A DNA stretch of 12,827 nt, taken from assembly GCA_003537755.1 (NCBI GenBank), contig DPQS01000004.1, positions 69,739 through 82,565 of the forward strand. Reading direction: 5' to 3'. Position numbers and translations under genes: made by a program. The notes below the pieces were generated by a model, which worked only from the letters and a program-made list of their open reading frames with translations, ran no database searches and was not told the origin of the DNA. The stretch is from Clostridiales bacterium (GTDB lineage: Bacteria; Bacillota; Clostridia; Christensenellales; CAG-314). Each line of letters opens with the position of its first letter. The first letter of the stretch is position 1. Below, in pieces: positions 1-6,187 of this stretch.

Positions 1-1
1 C

Positions 2-1681
2 GTATGCTACATGGAATACGAACTGAGCGGCGCGGAGGGCGAAGTGACTGTGTTTGTGGGCGGAAATATCGCATACAACGACATTCCGCAAACGCAGGAC
101 AAGCGTGTTGTCAGCGACAGCTTTACGCTTGACGGCTACGAAGCGGCTGTCATCGGGCTTCGTCGCCAGTTGCCGCTAAGCAACAACAACGACGCTTACG
201 GCGCAGACTGGGGTTACTACTACCTGTCAGGACAGCACACATTTATTGCCGACGGCGCAAGTCTTGTTGCCTACGTCAAGTGCGATTGTCACGACTTTAC
301 ATGCCAAAGCGAGGACAAGTACATCGGAAGTATCAACACCGCGGCAAAGGGTATCGTTATGCTGGGCTACGACGAAACCGTGGCGATAAACTACTTCGGT
401 AAGTATCTGCAAGGGTACTACCTTGCGGAACATTCGATATTCGACGCACTGACCTGTGTGCAGACCAATTACCGCGAAATCGACGACAAACTGACTGCGT
501 TCGACGACAAAATCCGCGCCGATGTTGCGGCGAAATGCGACGGCTTTGCGGGCGAATACTACAATGTGCTTGTGGCTTCGCTTCGCCAGAGCATTGCCGC
601 ACACAAACTTGTGCGTGACGGCGCCGACGTGCTGTTTCTGTCCAAGGAATGTTGGTCTAACGGCAGCATTGCGACAGTGGACGTCAGTTATCCGTCAATT
701 CCGCTGTACCTGTTGTACAACACCGAGCTGGTGAAGGGTATGATGCGCCCGATACTGAAGTTTGCGCGTATGCCCGTATGGAATTTCGACTTTGCACCGC
801 ACGACGCCGGTACCTATCCCGTGTGCAACGGACAGGGCTACGGACTGAAAAGGTCCGTCGAGGCAAAACTGGGCACAACCTACAAGCAGGGCGACGTTAC
901 CACGCGTTTCCCGACGTACAACCTGCCTGCAAGTGCCGACGTGTACGACTTCGACATGCAAATGCCCGTCGAAGAGTGCGCCAACATGCTTGTGATGTTT
1001 TACGCTTGCCTGCACTTTGACAAAGATACGACGTTTTTTGCACAGAATGCCGACCTTGCCGCAAAGTGGGTAGGGTATCTGGTTGACAACGGTTTGCGCC
1101 CCGCAAATCAACTGTGTACCGACGACTTTGCGGGACACTTGGCAAACAACCTCAATCTCGCCGTCAAAGCGACCGTCGGCATTGCCTGCTACGCGGAATT
1201 GCTTCGTGCCACGGGCGACAAGGACGGCCGGGCGAAGTACCGCAAGATTGCCGAAGATTTTGCTTCCGTTATTACGGCGTTCGGCAACAAATTCAGTCAC
1301 TTGCCCATTACGTGGGACGCGGGAGAAGAAACATATTCGCTTAAATACAATATGGCGTTTGACAAAATTCTCGGTCTGTCGCTGTTTGACAAAGCCGTTA
1401 CCGAACGGGAAGTTGACTTCTATCTGACAAAACTCAACGAATACGGCGTACCCCTCGACAACCGCAAGGGCTACACAAAGAGCGATTGGTTGGTGTGGGC
1501 TGCAAGTCTTACCGACGACAAGACAAAGCAATGCAAGTTGATTGCAAGCCTTGACAGGTACCTGCTCACAAGTTTGGAACGCATTCCGTTTGCCGACTGG
1601 TACGAAACGGAAACGTCGCTTCACCATGAATTTCTTGCGCGTTCGGTGCAAGGCGGCTGCTTTATTTTGCTGTTGAAGTAA
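2..1681 (+). CDS. GtaA/DUF4965-family protein (six-hairpin glutaminase-A-like), 5' truncated
   Basis: The reading frame is already open at the window edge, before the first ATG (position 11), so this is the C-terminal part (about 559 codons) of a longer protein; relatives with the N-terminal DUF4964/DUF5127 regions usually exceed 650 residues. Counting from the ATG at 11, the family's conserved blocks are all present in order: SKECWSNGSIATVDVSYP (211-228), DFAPHDAGTYP (260-270), QMPVEECANM (317-326), DDFAGHLANNLNLAVKA (371-387), YNMAFDKILGL (446-456), PLDNRKGYTKSDWLVW (481-496) and the terminal FADWYETE and ARSVQGG motifs. The fold is an alpha/alpha barrel like those of glycosidases. Fungal GtaA was described as a glutaminase, but for bacterial members in sugar loci the substrate is unproven, and a glycan role is an inference. 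No signal peptide can be judged because the N-terminus is missing. A terminator follows at 1757-1788, so it ends its own transcription unit and is not part of the uronate cluster. Confidence 0.85.
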   Translation, partial: VCYMEYELSGAEGEVTVFVGGNIAYNDIPQTQDKRVVSDSFTLDGYEAAVIGLRRQLPLSNNNDAYGADWGYYYLSGQHTFIADGASLVAYVKCDCHDFTCQSEDKYIGSINTAAKGIVMLGYDETVAINYFGKYLQGYYLAEHSIFDALTCVQTNYREIDDKLTAFDDKIRADVAAKCDGFAGEYYNVLVASLRQSIAAHKLVRDGADVLFLSKECWSNGSIATVDVSYPSIPLYLLYNTELVKGMMRPILKFARMPVWNFDFAPHDAGTYPVCNGQGYGLKRSVEAKLGTTYKQGDVTTRFPTYNLPASADVYDFDMQMPVEECANMLVMFYACLHFDKDTTFFAQNADLAAKWVGYLVDNGLRPANQLCTDDFAGHLANNLNLAVKATVGIACYAELLRATGDKDGRAKYRKIAEDFASVITAFGNKFSHLPITWDAGEETYSLKYNMAFDKILGLSLFDKAVTEREVDFYLTKLNEYGVPLDNRKGYTKSDWLVWAASLTDDKTKQCKLIASLDRYLLTSLERIPFADWYETETSLHHEFLARSVQGGCFILLLK

Positions 1682-1756
1682 CTGCGGTATTTGCGACGAA
1701 AGAACCTTTGCGTAATGTCACTTTGTCATTGAAAAATTGATACGTATACAAAAATT

Positions 1757-1788
1757 GCCTGCATTTTTAGTTAAAATGCAGGCTTTTT
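1757..1788 (+). terminator. Rho-independent terminator after the GtaA-like gene
   Basis: A perfect 11-bp stem (GCCTGCATTTT at 1757-1767 with AAAATGCAGGC at 1773-1783), a 5-nt loop and five T residues (1784-1788) lie 76 bp after the stop codon at 1681. An A-rich run sits just before the stem (1750-1754), so it may also stop the regulator gene arriving on the minus strand, which ends at 1898. Confidence 0.9.
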
Positions 1789-1885
1789 GCGTAGTGGCAG
1801 ACTACTGTTACAGACAATTTTTGTAAATTTTACAAGTAATTAAAATTGCTATCAAAAACAACTTTTTGCAAGTGCGACGGCTGAA

Positions 1886-1910
1886 TACAACAAATAATTA
1901 TTTCGTTGTA
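1886..1910 (-). other. AT-rich inverted repeat over the 3' end of the AraC gene
   Basis: TACAAC (1886-1891) and GTTGTA (1905-1910) flank the self-complementary AAATAATTATTT (1892-1903), with one unpaired C at 1904. The repeat spans the stop codon (1898-1900) of the minus-strand regulator. It could form a weak hairpin at the end of that mRNA, but no T tract follows on either strand, so I do not call it a terminator. The terminator at 1757-1788 is the better candidate for ending this transcript. Confidence 0.3.
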
Positions 1911-2647
1911 AGGCTGCCTATGTACTGCATCGGGCAGTAGCCGCATTGTTTTTTGAAAAGTCTCGAAAAGTAGTTGTAGTCGTCGTAACCTAATTTTTCC
2001 GCAATCTCGACAAGGGACATTCCGCCCTGTATCATAAGGGCTTTCGCTTCCTCTATTTTCAATTCGTTGAAGTATCCGATTATGCTTTTGCCTGTGTCTC
2101 TGCCGAATACGCGCTGGCAGTATGCTGCGGAAAAAAACGTATTTTTGCTTACCTCATCGAGCGTTATTTTGCCGTAGATTTTTTGTTTAAGCACGCGGAT
2201 TATTGCCATGGTAAGGTCACTGTAGCTTTTGCGCGTCTCATTGTAGTGCAGTTTGTTGAGTATTCCCTGCAATGCAAGTGTGACATTGGGGTTAAGTCCG
2301 CGCTCGGCAAAACTTTCGTCGCAGCACATCAGTAGCAGGCGTATTTCCTTGTCCAGTGCCTTGGCAAAATACGTGCCTGTTTCTATCGGCGAATTGCCCC
2401 GGAAGTTGAAACTGACGTAGTCTGCGTAGTCGTTGCTGCCGTTTCGGCTGCGCATTTGTCCTTCGGTAATAAAAATAATGTCACCGTCGCAAAGCGTTAC
2501 CGGATTGTTGTCCACCCGGTATTCCAGTTTGCCCGCAAGACACACCGTCAGTTCGCAGTAAATCATTTTGTGCGGCTGTATCTGCAGTATTTTGTTGCGG
2601 TGTTTGTTGTGCCTGAAAAGGAACAAGTCAAAGTTTTCGTAATTCAT
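1898..2647 (-). CDS. AraC-family transcriptional regulator (cupin plus AraC HTH)
   Basis: A 249-residue regulator. Residues about 25-85 form a small cupin-like sensor domain (KMIYCELTVCLAGKLEYRV, DGDIIFI). Residues about 155-245 form the double helix-turn-helix: the first helix pair lies around ITLDEVSKNTFFSAAYCQRVF (161-181), and the second contains the family signature SLVEIAEKLGYDDYNYFSRLFKK (211-233) followed by G-CPMQY. Such proteins bind direct-repeat DNA sites and respond to a sugar or sugar derivative in the cytoplasm. It is divergent from the TIM-barrel isomerase gene at 2886 and driven by a perfect-consensus promoter (2798-2826). It probably controls that gene and perhaps the uronate cluster; this is inference from position. 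The Shine-Dalgarno sequence before the ATG is poor (only AAAGAAAA), which suggests low translation despite the strong promoter. The leader is about 144 nt long. The ligand is unknown. Confidence 0.92.
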   Translation of the reverse strand: MNYENFDLFLFRHNKHRNKILQIQPHKMIYCELTVCLAGKLEYRVDNNPVTLCDGDIIFITEGQMRSRNGSNDYADYVSFNFRGNSPIETGTYFAKALDKEIRLLLMCCDESFAERGLNPNVTLALQGILNKLHYNETRKSYSDLTMAIIRVLKQKIYGKITLDEVSKNTFFSAAYCQRVFGRDTGKSIIGYFNELKIEEAKALMIQGGMSLVEIAEKLGYDDYNYFSRLFKKQCGYCPMQYIGSLTTK

Positions 2648-2702
2648 TTTTCTTTTTAATTGTTGTCGTAATAGCCCATCCCGGTCAATGCCGTCCGGAA
2701 GG

Positions 2703-2718
2703 CACTTTGATTAAAGTG
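2703..2718. promoter_or_regulatory. Inverted repeat CACTTT-N4-AAAGTG
   Basis: Perfect 6-bp arms around a GATT spacer. It lies in the leader of the AraC gene and just upstream of the first copy of the direct repeat at 2723. It may be an operator or a small hairpin in the regulator mRNA. A neighbouring near-palindrome (2689-2704, TGCC-G-TCCGGA-A-GGCA) could form a second hairpin beside it. Confidence 0.35.
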
Positions 2719-2744
2719 TATCGTTTTGTGCTAAAATACGGCTG

Positions 2745-2758
2745 TAAAACGCGTATTA
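2745..2758. promoter_or_regulatory. Possible operator palindrome TAAAACGCGTATTA
   Basis: A 14-bp near-palindrome centred on ACGCGT, with one mismatched pair. It lies between the two direct repeats and upstream of the main plus-strand promoter. Its central CG and flanking A/T resemble LacI-family operators, but no LacI-type gene is in the window. Assignment is tentative. Confidence 0.25.
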
Positions 2759-2762
2759 GCCA

Positions 2763-2790
2763 TTGTTTGGCATTTGTTTTGTGCTATAAT
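2763..2790 (+). promoter_or_regulatory. Extended -10 promoter for the isomerase gene at 2886
   Basis: TTGTTT (2763-2768), a 16-bp spacer and TGC-TATAAT (TG at 2782-2783, TATAAT at 2785-2790). The expected start point is near 2797, inside the -10 box of the opposing promoter at 2798-2803, so the two promoters should exclude each other. The leader to the ATG at 2886 would be about 90 nt. Confidence 0.65.
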
Positions 2791-2797
2791 TAGATTG

Positions 2798-2826
2798 ATT
2801 ATACAATCGTTTCCCGCAAATGTCAA
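2798..2826 (-). promoter_or_regulatory. Perfect-consensus sigma-A promoter for the AraC gene
   Basis: On the minus strand, TTGACA (2826-2821) and TATAAT (2803-2798) are separated by exactly 17 bp, the ideal spacing. It reads towards the AraC gene starting at 2647, giving a leader of about 144 nt. Its -10 box lies 7 bp from the -10 box of the plus-strand promoter and points at it. Confidence 0.75.
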
Positions 2827-2873
2827 CGGTAAGATTGCCGCTATGCGGACGCGAGTTACATTTCGGAAATATC

Positions 2874-2880
2874 AGAGGTG
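2874..2880 (+). promoter_or_regulatory. Ribosome binding site that sets the start at 2886
   Basis: AGAGGTG lies 5 nt before the ATG at 2886. The in-frame ATG at 2820 has no Shine-Dalgarno sequence and adds 22 residues that do not look like the family's start, so 2886 is preferred. Confidence 0.75.
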
Positions 2881-2885
2881 TTTTT

Positions 2886-3743
2886 ATGATTAAATTGTGC
2901 GCTTTTGCCGACGAATACGGCAAACAGATTACCGACCAGATAGAGGGGCTTACGCTCAACAATATTCACTTTGTGGAGCTTCGCAACGTGGACGGCAAAA
3001 ACATTGCCGACATCACCGACGAGGAAGCGGAAAATTGTTACAAACGCCTGACTGCCGCAGGTATTTCGGTGTGGAGTCTCGGCTCTCCCATGGGCAAGGT
3101 GGACATCGACTGTGATTTTGAGGAATACAAGGTAAAAAAGGTTCATCGTTTGTGTCGCCTCGCAAACATTTTGCACACAGACAAAATACGTATGTTCAGT
3201 TTCTTCCACGCATACGACGAGCGCGAAAAGGTGATGACGTACCTTGCCGAAATGGTAAAAATTGCCGCAGAATACGGCGTCACGCTGTATCACGAAAACG
3301 AAAAGGAAATCTACGGCGATACGCTCGAACGCGTGCTGGACATTGTGGGGTCGGTGGAAGGACTTAAGTTTGTGTACGACCCGGCAAACTTCATTCAGTG
3401 CGGACAGGACAGCGCAAAGACAATAGCCGCGCTGTTTGACAAAACGGCGTATTTCCACGTAAAGGACGTAATTGCCGCAACGCAGCAACTTGTCCCTGCA
3501 GGCTTCGGCGACGGCAACATTGCCGAAATCGTGCGCCGTATAGACCCGAAAAAGGAAGTCGTAATGACCCTCGAACCGCACCTTGCCGTGTTTGACGGTT
3601 ACGCGCAGATCGACAACAGCGAAATGAAAAACAAGTTTAACTACCCCGACAATCATGCCGCGTTCAATGCCGCCGTCAGTGCGCTGAAAGACATTCTTGC
3701 AGCCTGCGGCTACACCGAAACGGCAGACGGATTTGTGAAATAA
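2886..3743 (+). CDS. Sugar phosphate isomerase/epimerase-like TIM-barrel protein
   Basis: A 285-residue cytoplasmic enzyme of the xylose-isomerase-like TIM-barrel superfamily (AP_endonuc_2). Putative divalent-metal ligands sit at the usual strand ends: E137 in YHENE (135-139), D165 in YDPANF (164-169), H191 in FHVKD (190-194) and E230 in LEPHL (229-233). The PAGFGDGNI loop (205-212) matches the family's G-x-G-D-G loop. Such proteins isomerise or epimerise keto sugars and inosoles, or act as metal-dependent lyases on 3-keto-glycosides; the reaction cannot be read from sequence. It is divergent from the AraC gene and has its own promoter. No terminator separates it from the dehydrogenase at 4013, so read-through into the uronate cluster is possible. 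Start chosen at 2886 because of the AGAGGTG ribosome site. Confidence 0.88.
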   Translation: MIKLCAFADEYGKQITDQIEGLTLNNIHFVELRNVDGKNIADITDEEAENCYKRLTAAGISVWSLGSPMGKVDIDCDFEEYKVKKVHRLCRLANILHTDKIRMFSFFHAYDEREKVMTYLAEMVKIAAEYGVTLYHENEKEIYGDTLERVLDIVGSVEGLKFVYDPANFIQCGQDSAKTIAALFDKTAYFHVKDVIAATQQLVPAGFGDGNIAEIVRRIDPKKEVVMTLEPHLAVFDGYAQIDNSEMKNKFNYPDNHAAFNAAVSALKDILAACGYTETADGFVK

Positions 3744-3867
3744 CAAGTCTGCTGTATGAACATGAACATCGCGCACAACCTCAGAAAGTCATTTTTGCAA
3801 TAGTCGATGCAAGTTTGTAAAAGTACGTATCGGTTTACGATATTGTTATTTTTGACGATGGCAAAAG

Positions 3868-3912
3868 CCTTCGCCCTCTGGGAGAAGGTGTCGCAAAGCG
3901 ACGGATGAGGGG
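3868..3912. repeat. Two-hairpin extragenic palindromic element
   Basis: Hairpin 1 is CCTTC-g-CCC-tct-GGG-a-GAAGG (3868-3888). Hairpin 2 is GTCGC-AAA-GCGAC (3890-3902). GGATGAGGGG follows (3903-3912). From memory, this layout resembles dispersed palindromic repeats common between genes in Clostridia genomes. It sits in the 269-bp gap between 3743 and 4013. No T tract follows, so it is not a standard terminator. The same gap holds only a weak promoter candidate (TTGCAA at 3795-3800, 17 bp, TAAAAG at 3818-3823), plus an orphan TTGACT at 3923-3928 with no -10 at proper spacing. Confidence 0.6.
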
Positions 3913-4012
3913 TTGTGATAAGTTGACTATTAACTGTTTCTTTTCTTGCAGCCAATATTAAGGCAAAAGAAAATAAAACATTAAACGATACCATAGTAAT
4001 AAGGAGAATATT

Positions 4013-5194
4013 ATGCAAACGGTAAAATACGGAATTATCGGACTTGGCAACATGGGCAGCGGACACATCGCAAGTTTCTTCAAGGAGGGCAACGTGCCTA
4101 ATGCGCAGGTTGTGGCGATTGCCGACCGCAAACCCGACAAAGTGCAACGTATCTGCGACAAGTATCCGCAGGCTACGTTCGATTGCTACAGCGAGGGCGC
4201 AGACCTCATCGACAAAGCGGACGTTGATGCCGTAATCGTCGCCGTGCCACATTACCAACACCCCGAGTTGTGTATCCGCGCGCTGAAACGCGGACTTAAC
4301 GTCATTTGCGAAAAGCCTGCCGGAGTGTACACCAAACAGGTAAAGGAAATGATGGCGGTTGCAGCCGAAAGCAAGTCGCTGTTTACAATGATGTTTAACC
4401 AACGCACCAACTGCGTGTACCGCAAGATGCGTGAAATGATTGCAGACGGCGAAATCGGTACCGTCAAGCGCGTAAACTGGATAATTACCAACTGGTACCG
4501 CTCGCAAAGTTACTACGACAGCGGTGACTGGCGCGCAACATGGGCAGGCGAAGGCGGCGGTGTGCTGTTTAACCAATGTCCTCATCAACTTGACCTGTTG
4601 CAGTGGGTTACAGGCATGATGCCCGCCAAAATCCATTCCTTCTGCCACTTCGGCAAATGGCACAAAATCGAGGTGGAGGACGACGTGACGGCGTATCTGG
4701 AATTCCCTAACGGCGCAACGGGCGTGTTTGTTACAAGTACCGCCGACGCACCGGGTACAAACCGCTTCGAAGTACTGGGTACCGGCGGCAAACTGGTGGT
4801 GGAAAACGACAAACTGACCTATTGGAAAAACGAAGTGGACGAACGTGTGTTCAATGAGGAATACAAGGGCGGTTTCGGCGAACCGAAGTACACCGTGTCC
4901 GAAGTGGAAACCGACGGCAAAAATCCCCAGCACAGCGGAATTTTGCGCAACTTTACCAATGCTATTCTTGGCACCGAACCGCTGTTTGTAGACGGCAAGG
5001 AAGGCATAAACGGCGTGGAAATCATGGACGCCATGTTGTTGTCCACATGGCTTGGTAAAGCTGTGGACCTACCCATCGACGACGACCTGTATCTGAAATT
5101 GCTCAACGAGCACATTGCCGCTTCCGTCAAAAAGGAAGGCGTGACGGAAACCGTGCTGGACACAAGCGGTACCTACGGTAGCGTGAAAAAATAA
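4013..5194 (+). CDS. Gfo/Idh/MocA-family NAD(P)-dependent sugar dehydrogenase (first of pair)
   Basis: A 393-residue cytoplasmic oxidoreductase. The N-terminal Rossmann fold has G10-L-G12-N-M-G15 and an acidic residue (D38) after the second strand. CEKPAG (99-104) carries the family's catalytic K101. The C-terminal alpha/beta domain has GGGVLFNQCPHQLDLLQ (181-197), with H191 and D194 in the substrate site. Members oxidise or reduce a ring hydroxyl of sugars, uronates, inositols or glycosides; the substrate is unknown here. The ribosome site AAGGAG (4001-4006) is strong. It is the first gene of the six-gene cluster, 9 bp before a shorter paralogue. Both share YYxSGDWRxxWxxEGGGVL, which suggests related substrates or a coupled oxidation and reduction. 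Placement with uronate genes suggests a uronide, a uronate or an inositol-type compound. Confidence 0.92.
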   Translation: MQTVKYGIIGLGNMGSGHIASFFKEGNVPNAQVVAIADRKPDKVQRICDKYPQATFDCYSEGADLIDKADVDAVIVAVPHYQHPELCIRALKRGLNVICEKPAGVYTKQVKEMMAVAAESKSLFTMMFNQRTNCVYRKMREMIADGEIGTVKRVNWIITNWYRSQSYYDSGDWRATWAGEGGGVLFNQCPHQLDLLQWVTGMMPAKIHSFCHFGKWHKIEVEDDVTAYLEFPNGATGVFVTSTADAPGTNRFEVLGTGGKLVVENDKLTYWKNEVDERVFNEEYKGGFGEPKYTVSEVETDGKNPQHSGILRNFTNAILGTEPLFVDGKEGINGVEIMDAMLLSTWLGKAVDLPIDDDLYLKLLNEHIAASVKKEGVTETVLDTSGTYGSVKK

Positions 5195-5203
5195 GGTGAC
5201 AAA

Positions 5204-6187
5204 ATGAATGTTGCTGTTGTGGGGTGCGGCGTAATAGCGCGTACCCATGTAAAGGTGGCAAAGCAGTGCGGCGCAAACATAGTCGCGCTGTGCGACATCG
5301 ACCTTGCCAAGGCGCAAAACCTGGCAACTCAAAACGAACTGGACTGTGCGTTGTACACCGATTACAAACAAATGCTCCAGCACGAACAGGTTGACGTTTT
5401 GCACATCTGTACGCCACACTTTTTGCATTGCGAAATGACAGTTTACGCACTTAAACGTGACATAAACGTACTTTGCGAAAAGCCTTTGTGCATTTCGTAT
5501 GAGCAAATGGACGAAGTGTTGCAGGCGGAAAAACAAAGCAAGGCGCAACTGGGCGTATGTCTGCAAAACAGATACAACCTTGCCACGCTTGCGGCAAAAC
5601 AGTATCTCGATGGTAAAACAGTCGCGGCGGCGCACGGCGAAGTCTGCTGGAACCGCGGCGAAGATTACTACCGTTCGGGCGACTGGCGCGGCAAGTGGGC
5701 GACCGAAGGCGGCGGCGTGCTGATAAATCAGGCGTTGCACACGATGGACTTGTTGCAGTATTTGTGCGGTATGCCCGACCGCGTTACGGCGCAGTGCGGC
5801 AATTGGTATCACAAGGGAGTAATAGAGGTGGAGGACGTTGCGGCGGCAACCTTTTTCGGTGATGGCGGCGGCAACTTCGACTTTTTTGCCACGACGACTT
5901 CCGCGGCGGAACTGCCTGCGCAACTTACGATAAAAACCTCAGACAAACACACCGTCGTGGTGCTTCCCGACACGGCATACGTTGACGGACAAACGCTGAC
6001 TTTCGACCCGCACGGCGAGTACCTTGGCAAGTGCTGTTACGGCAAAGGGCACGCTTCTCTTATTCCGGATTTTTACGGCGCGGTGGAAAAGGGCGAACAT
6101 TTTGCAATAGACGGCAACGAGGCGGCAAAGGTTGTAAAAATGATACTTGCAGTTTACAAGAGTAAAGGACAGGAGCAAAAAATATGA
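5204..6187 (+). CDS. Gfo/Idh/MocA-family NAD(P)-dependent sugar dehydrogenase (second of pair)
   Basis: A 327-residue paralogue of the gene just upstream. The nucleotide site is G7-C-G9-V-I-A12, with D31 at the end of the second strand. The catalytic lysine is K93 in CEKPL (91-95). The substrate-domain motif GGGVLINQALHTMDLLQ (169-185) includes H179 and D182. At 327 residues it has a shorter C-terminal region than the 393-residue neighbour. The ribosome site AAGGTGA overlaps the upstream stop codon, and its own stop overlaps the uxaC start (ATGA, 6184-6187), so translation is probably coupled on both sides. Tight linkage to UxaC makes a uronate-related substrate likely, but this is inference; it could also be the partner that recycles the reduced cofactor made by the first dehydrogenase. 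Confidence 0.92.
   Translation: MNVAVVGCGVIARTHVKVAKQCGANIVALCDIDLAKAQNLATQNELDCALYTDYKQMLQHEQVDVLHICTPHFLHCEMTVYALKRDINVLCEKPLCISYEQMDEVLQAEKQSKAQLGVCLQNRYNLATLAAKQYLDGKTVAAAHGEVCWNRGEDYYRSGDWRGKWATEGGGVLINQALHTMDLLQYLCGMPDRVTAQCGNWYHKGVIEVEDVAAATFFGDGGGNFDFFATTTSAAELPAQLTIKTSDKHTVVVLPDTAYVDGQTLTFDPHGEYLGKCCYGKGHASLIPDFYGAVEKGEHFAIDGNEAAKVVKMILAVYKSKGQEQKI

Larger units (their letters stand above)
2723..2790 (+). repeat. Pair of 15-bp direct repeats, each containing an extended -10-like box
   Basis: GTTTTGTGCTAAAAT (2723-2737) and GTTTTGTGCTATAAT (2776-2790) differ at one base and start 53 bp apart, about five helical turns. Both end in TGC-TAWAAT, an extended -10 form. They may be tandem promoters for the gene at 2886, or twin operator sites. 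The downstream copy is the better promoter. Confidence 0.5.

Noticed and set aside
695..1651. A 318-codon minus-strand open frame over the GtaA-like gene
   Set aside because: It is in register antisense to a gene with many family motifs. It lacks its own start signals.
2820..2885. An upstream start at 2820 for the TIM-barrel isomerase
   Set aside because: There is no ribosome site at 2820 and the added residues do not fit the family. The ATG at 2886 has AGAGGTG at good spacing.
3923..3960. TTGACT at 3923-3928 as the -35 box of the uronate cluster promoter
   Set aside because: No acceptable -10 hexamer lies 15 to 19 bp downstream; the nearest AT-rich word is far outside the spacing range.
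3710..4933. A 407-codon minus-strand open frame over the first dehydrogenase gene
   Set aside because: It is an antisense shadow of a well-conserved gene, with Cys/His/Val-rich low-information sequence and no domain.
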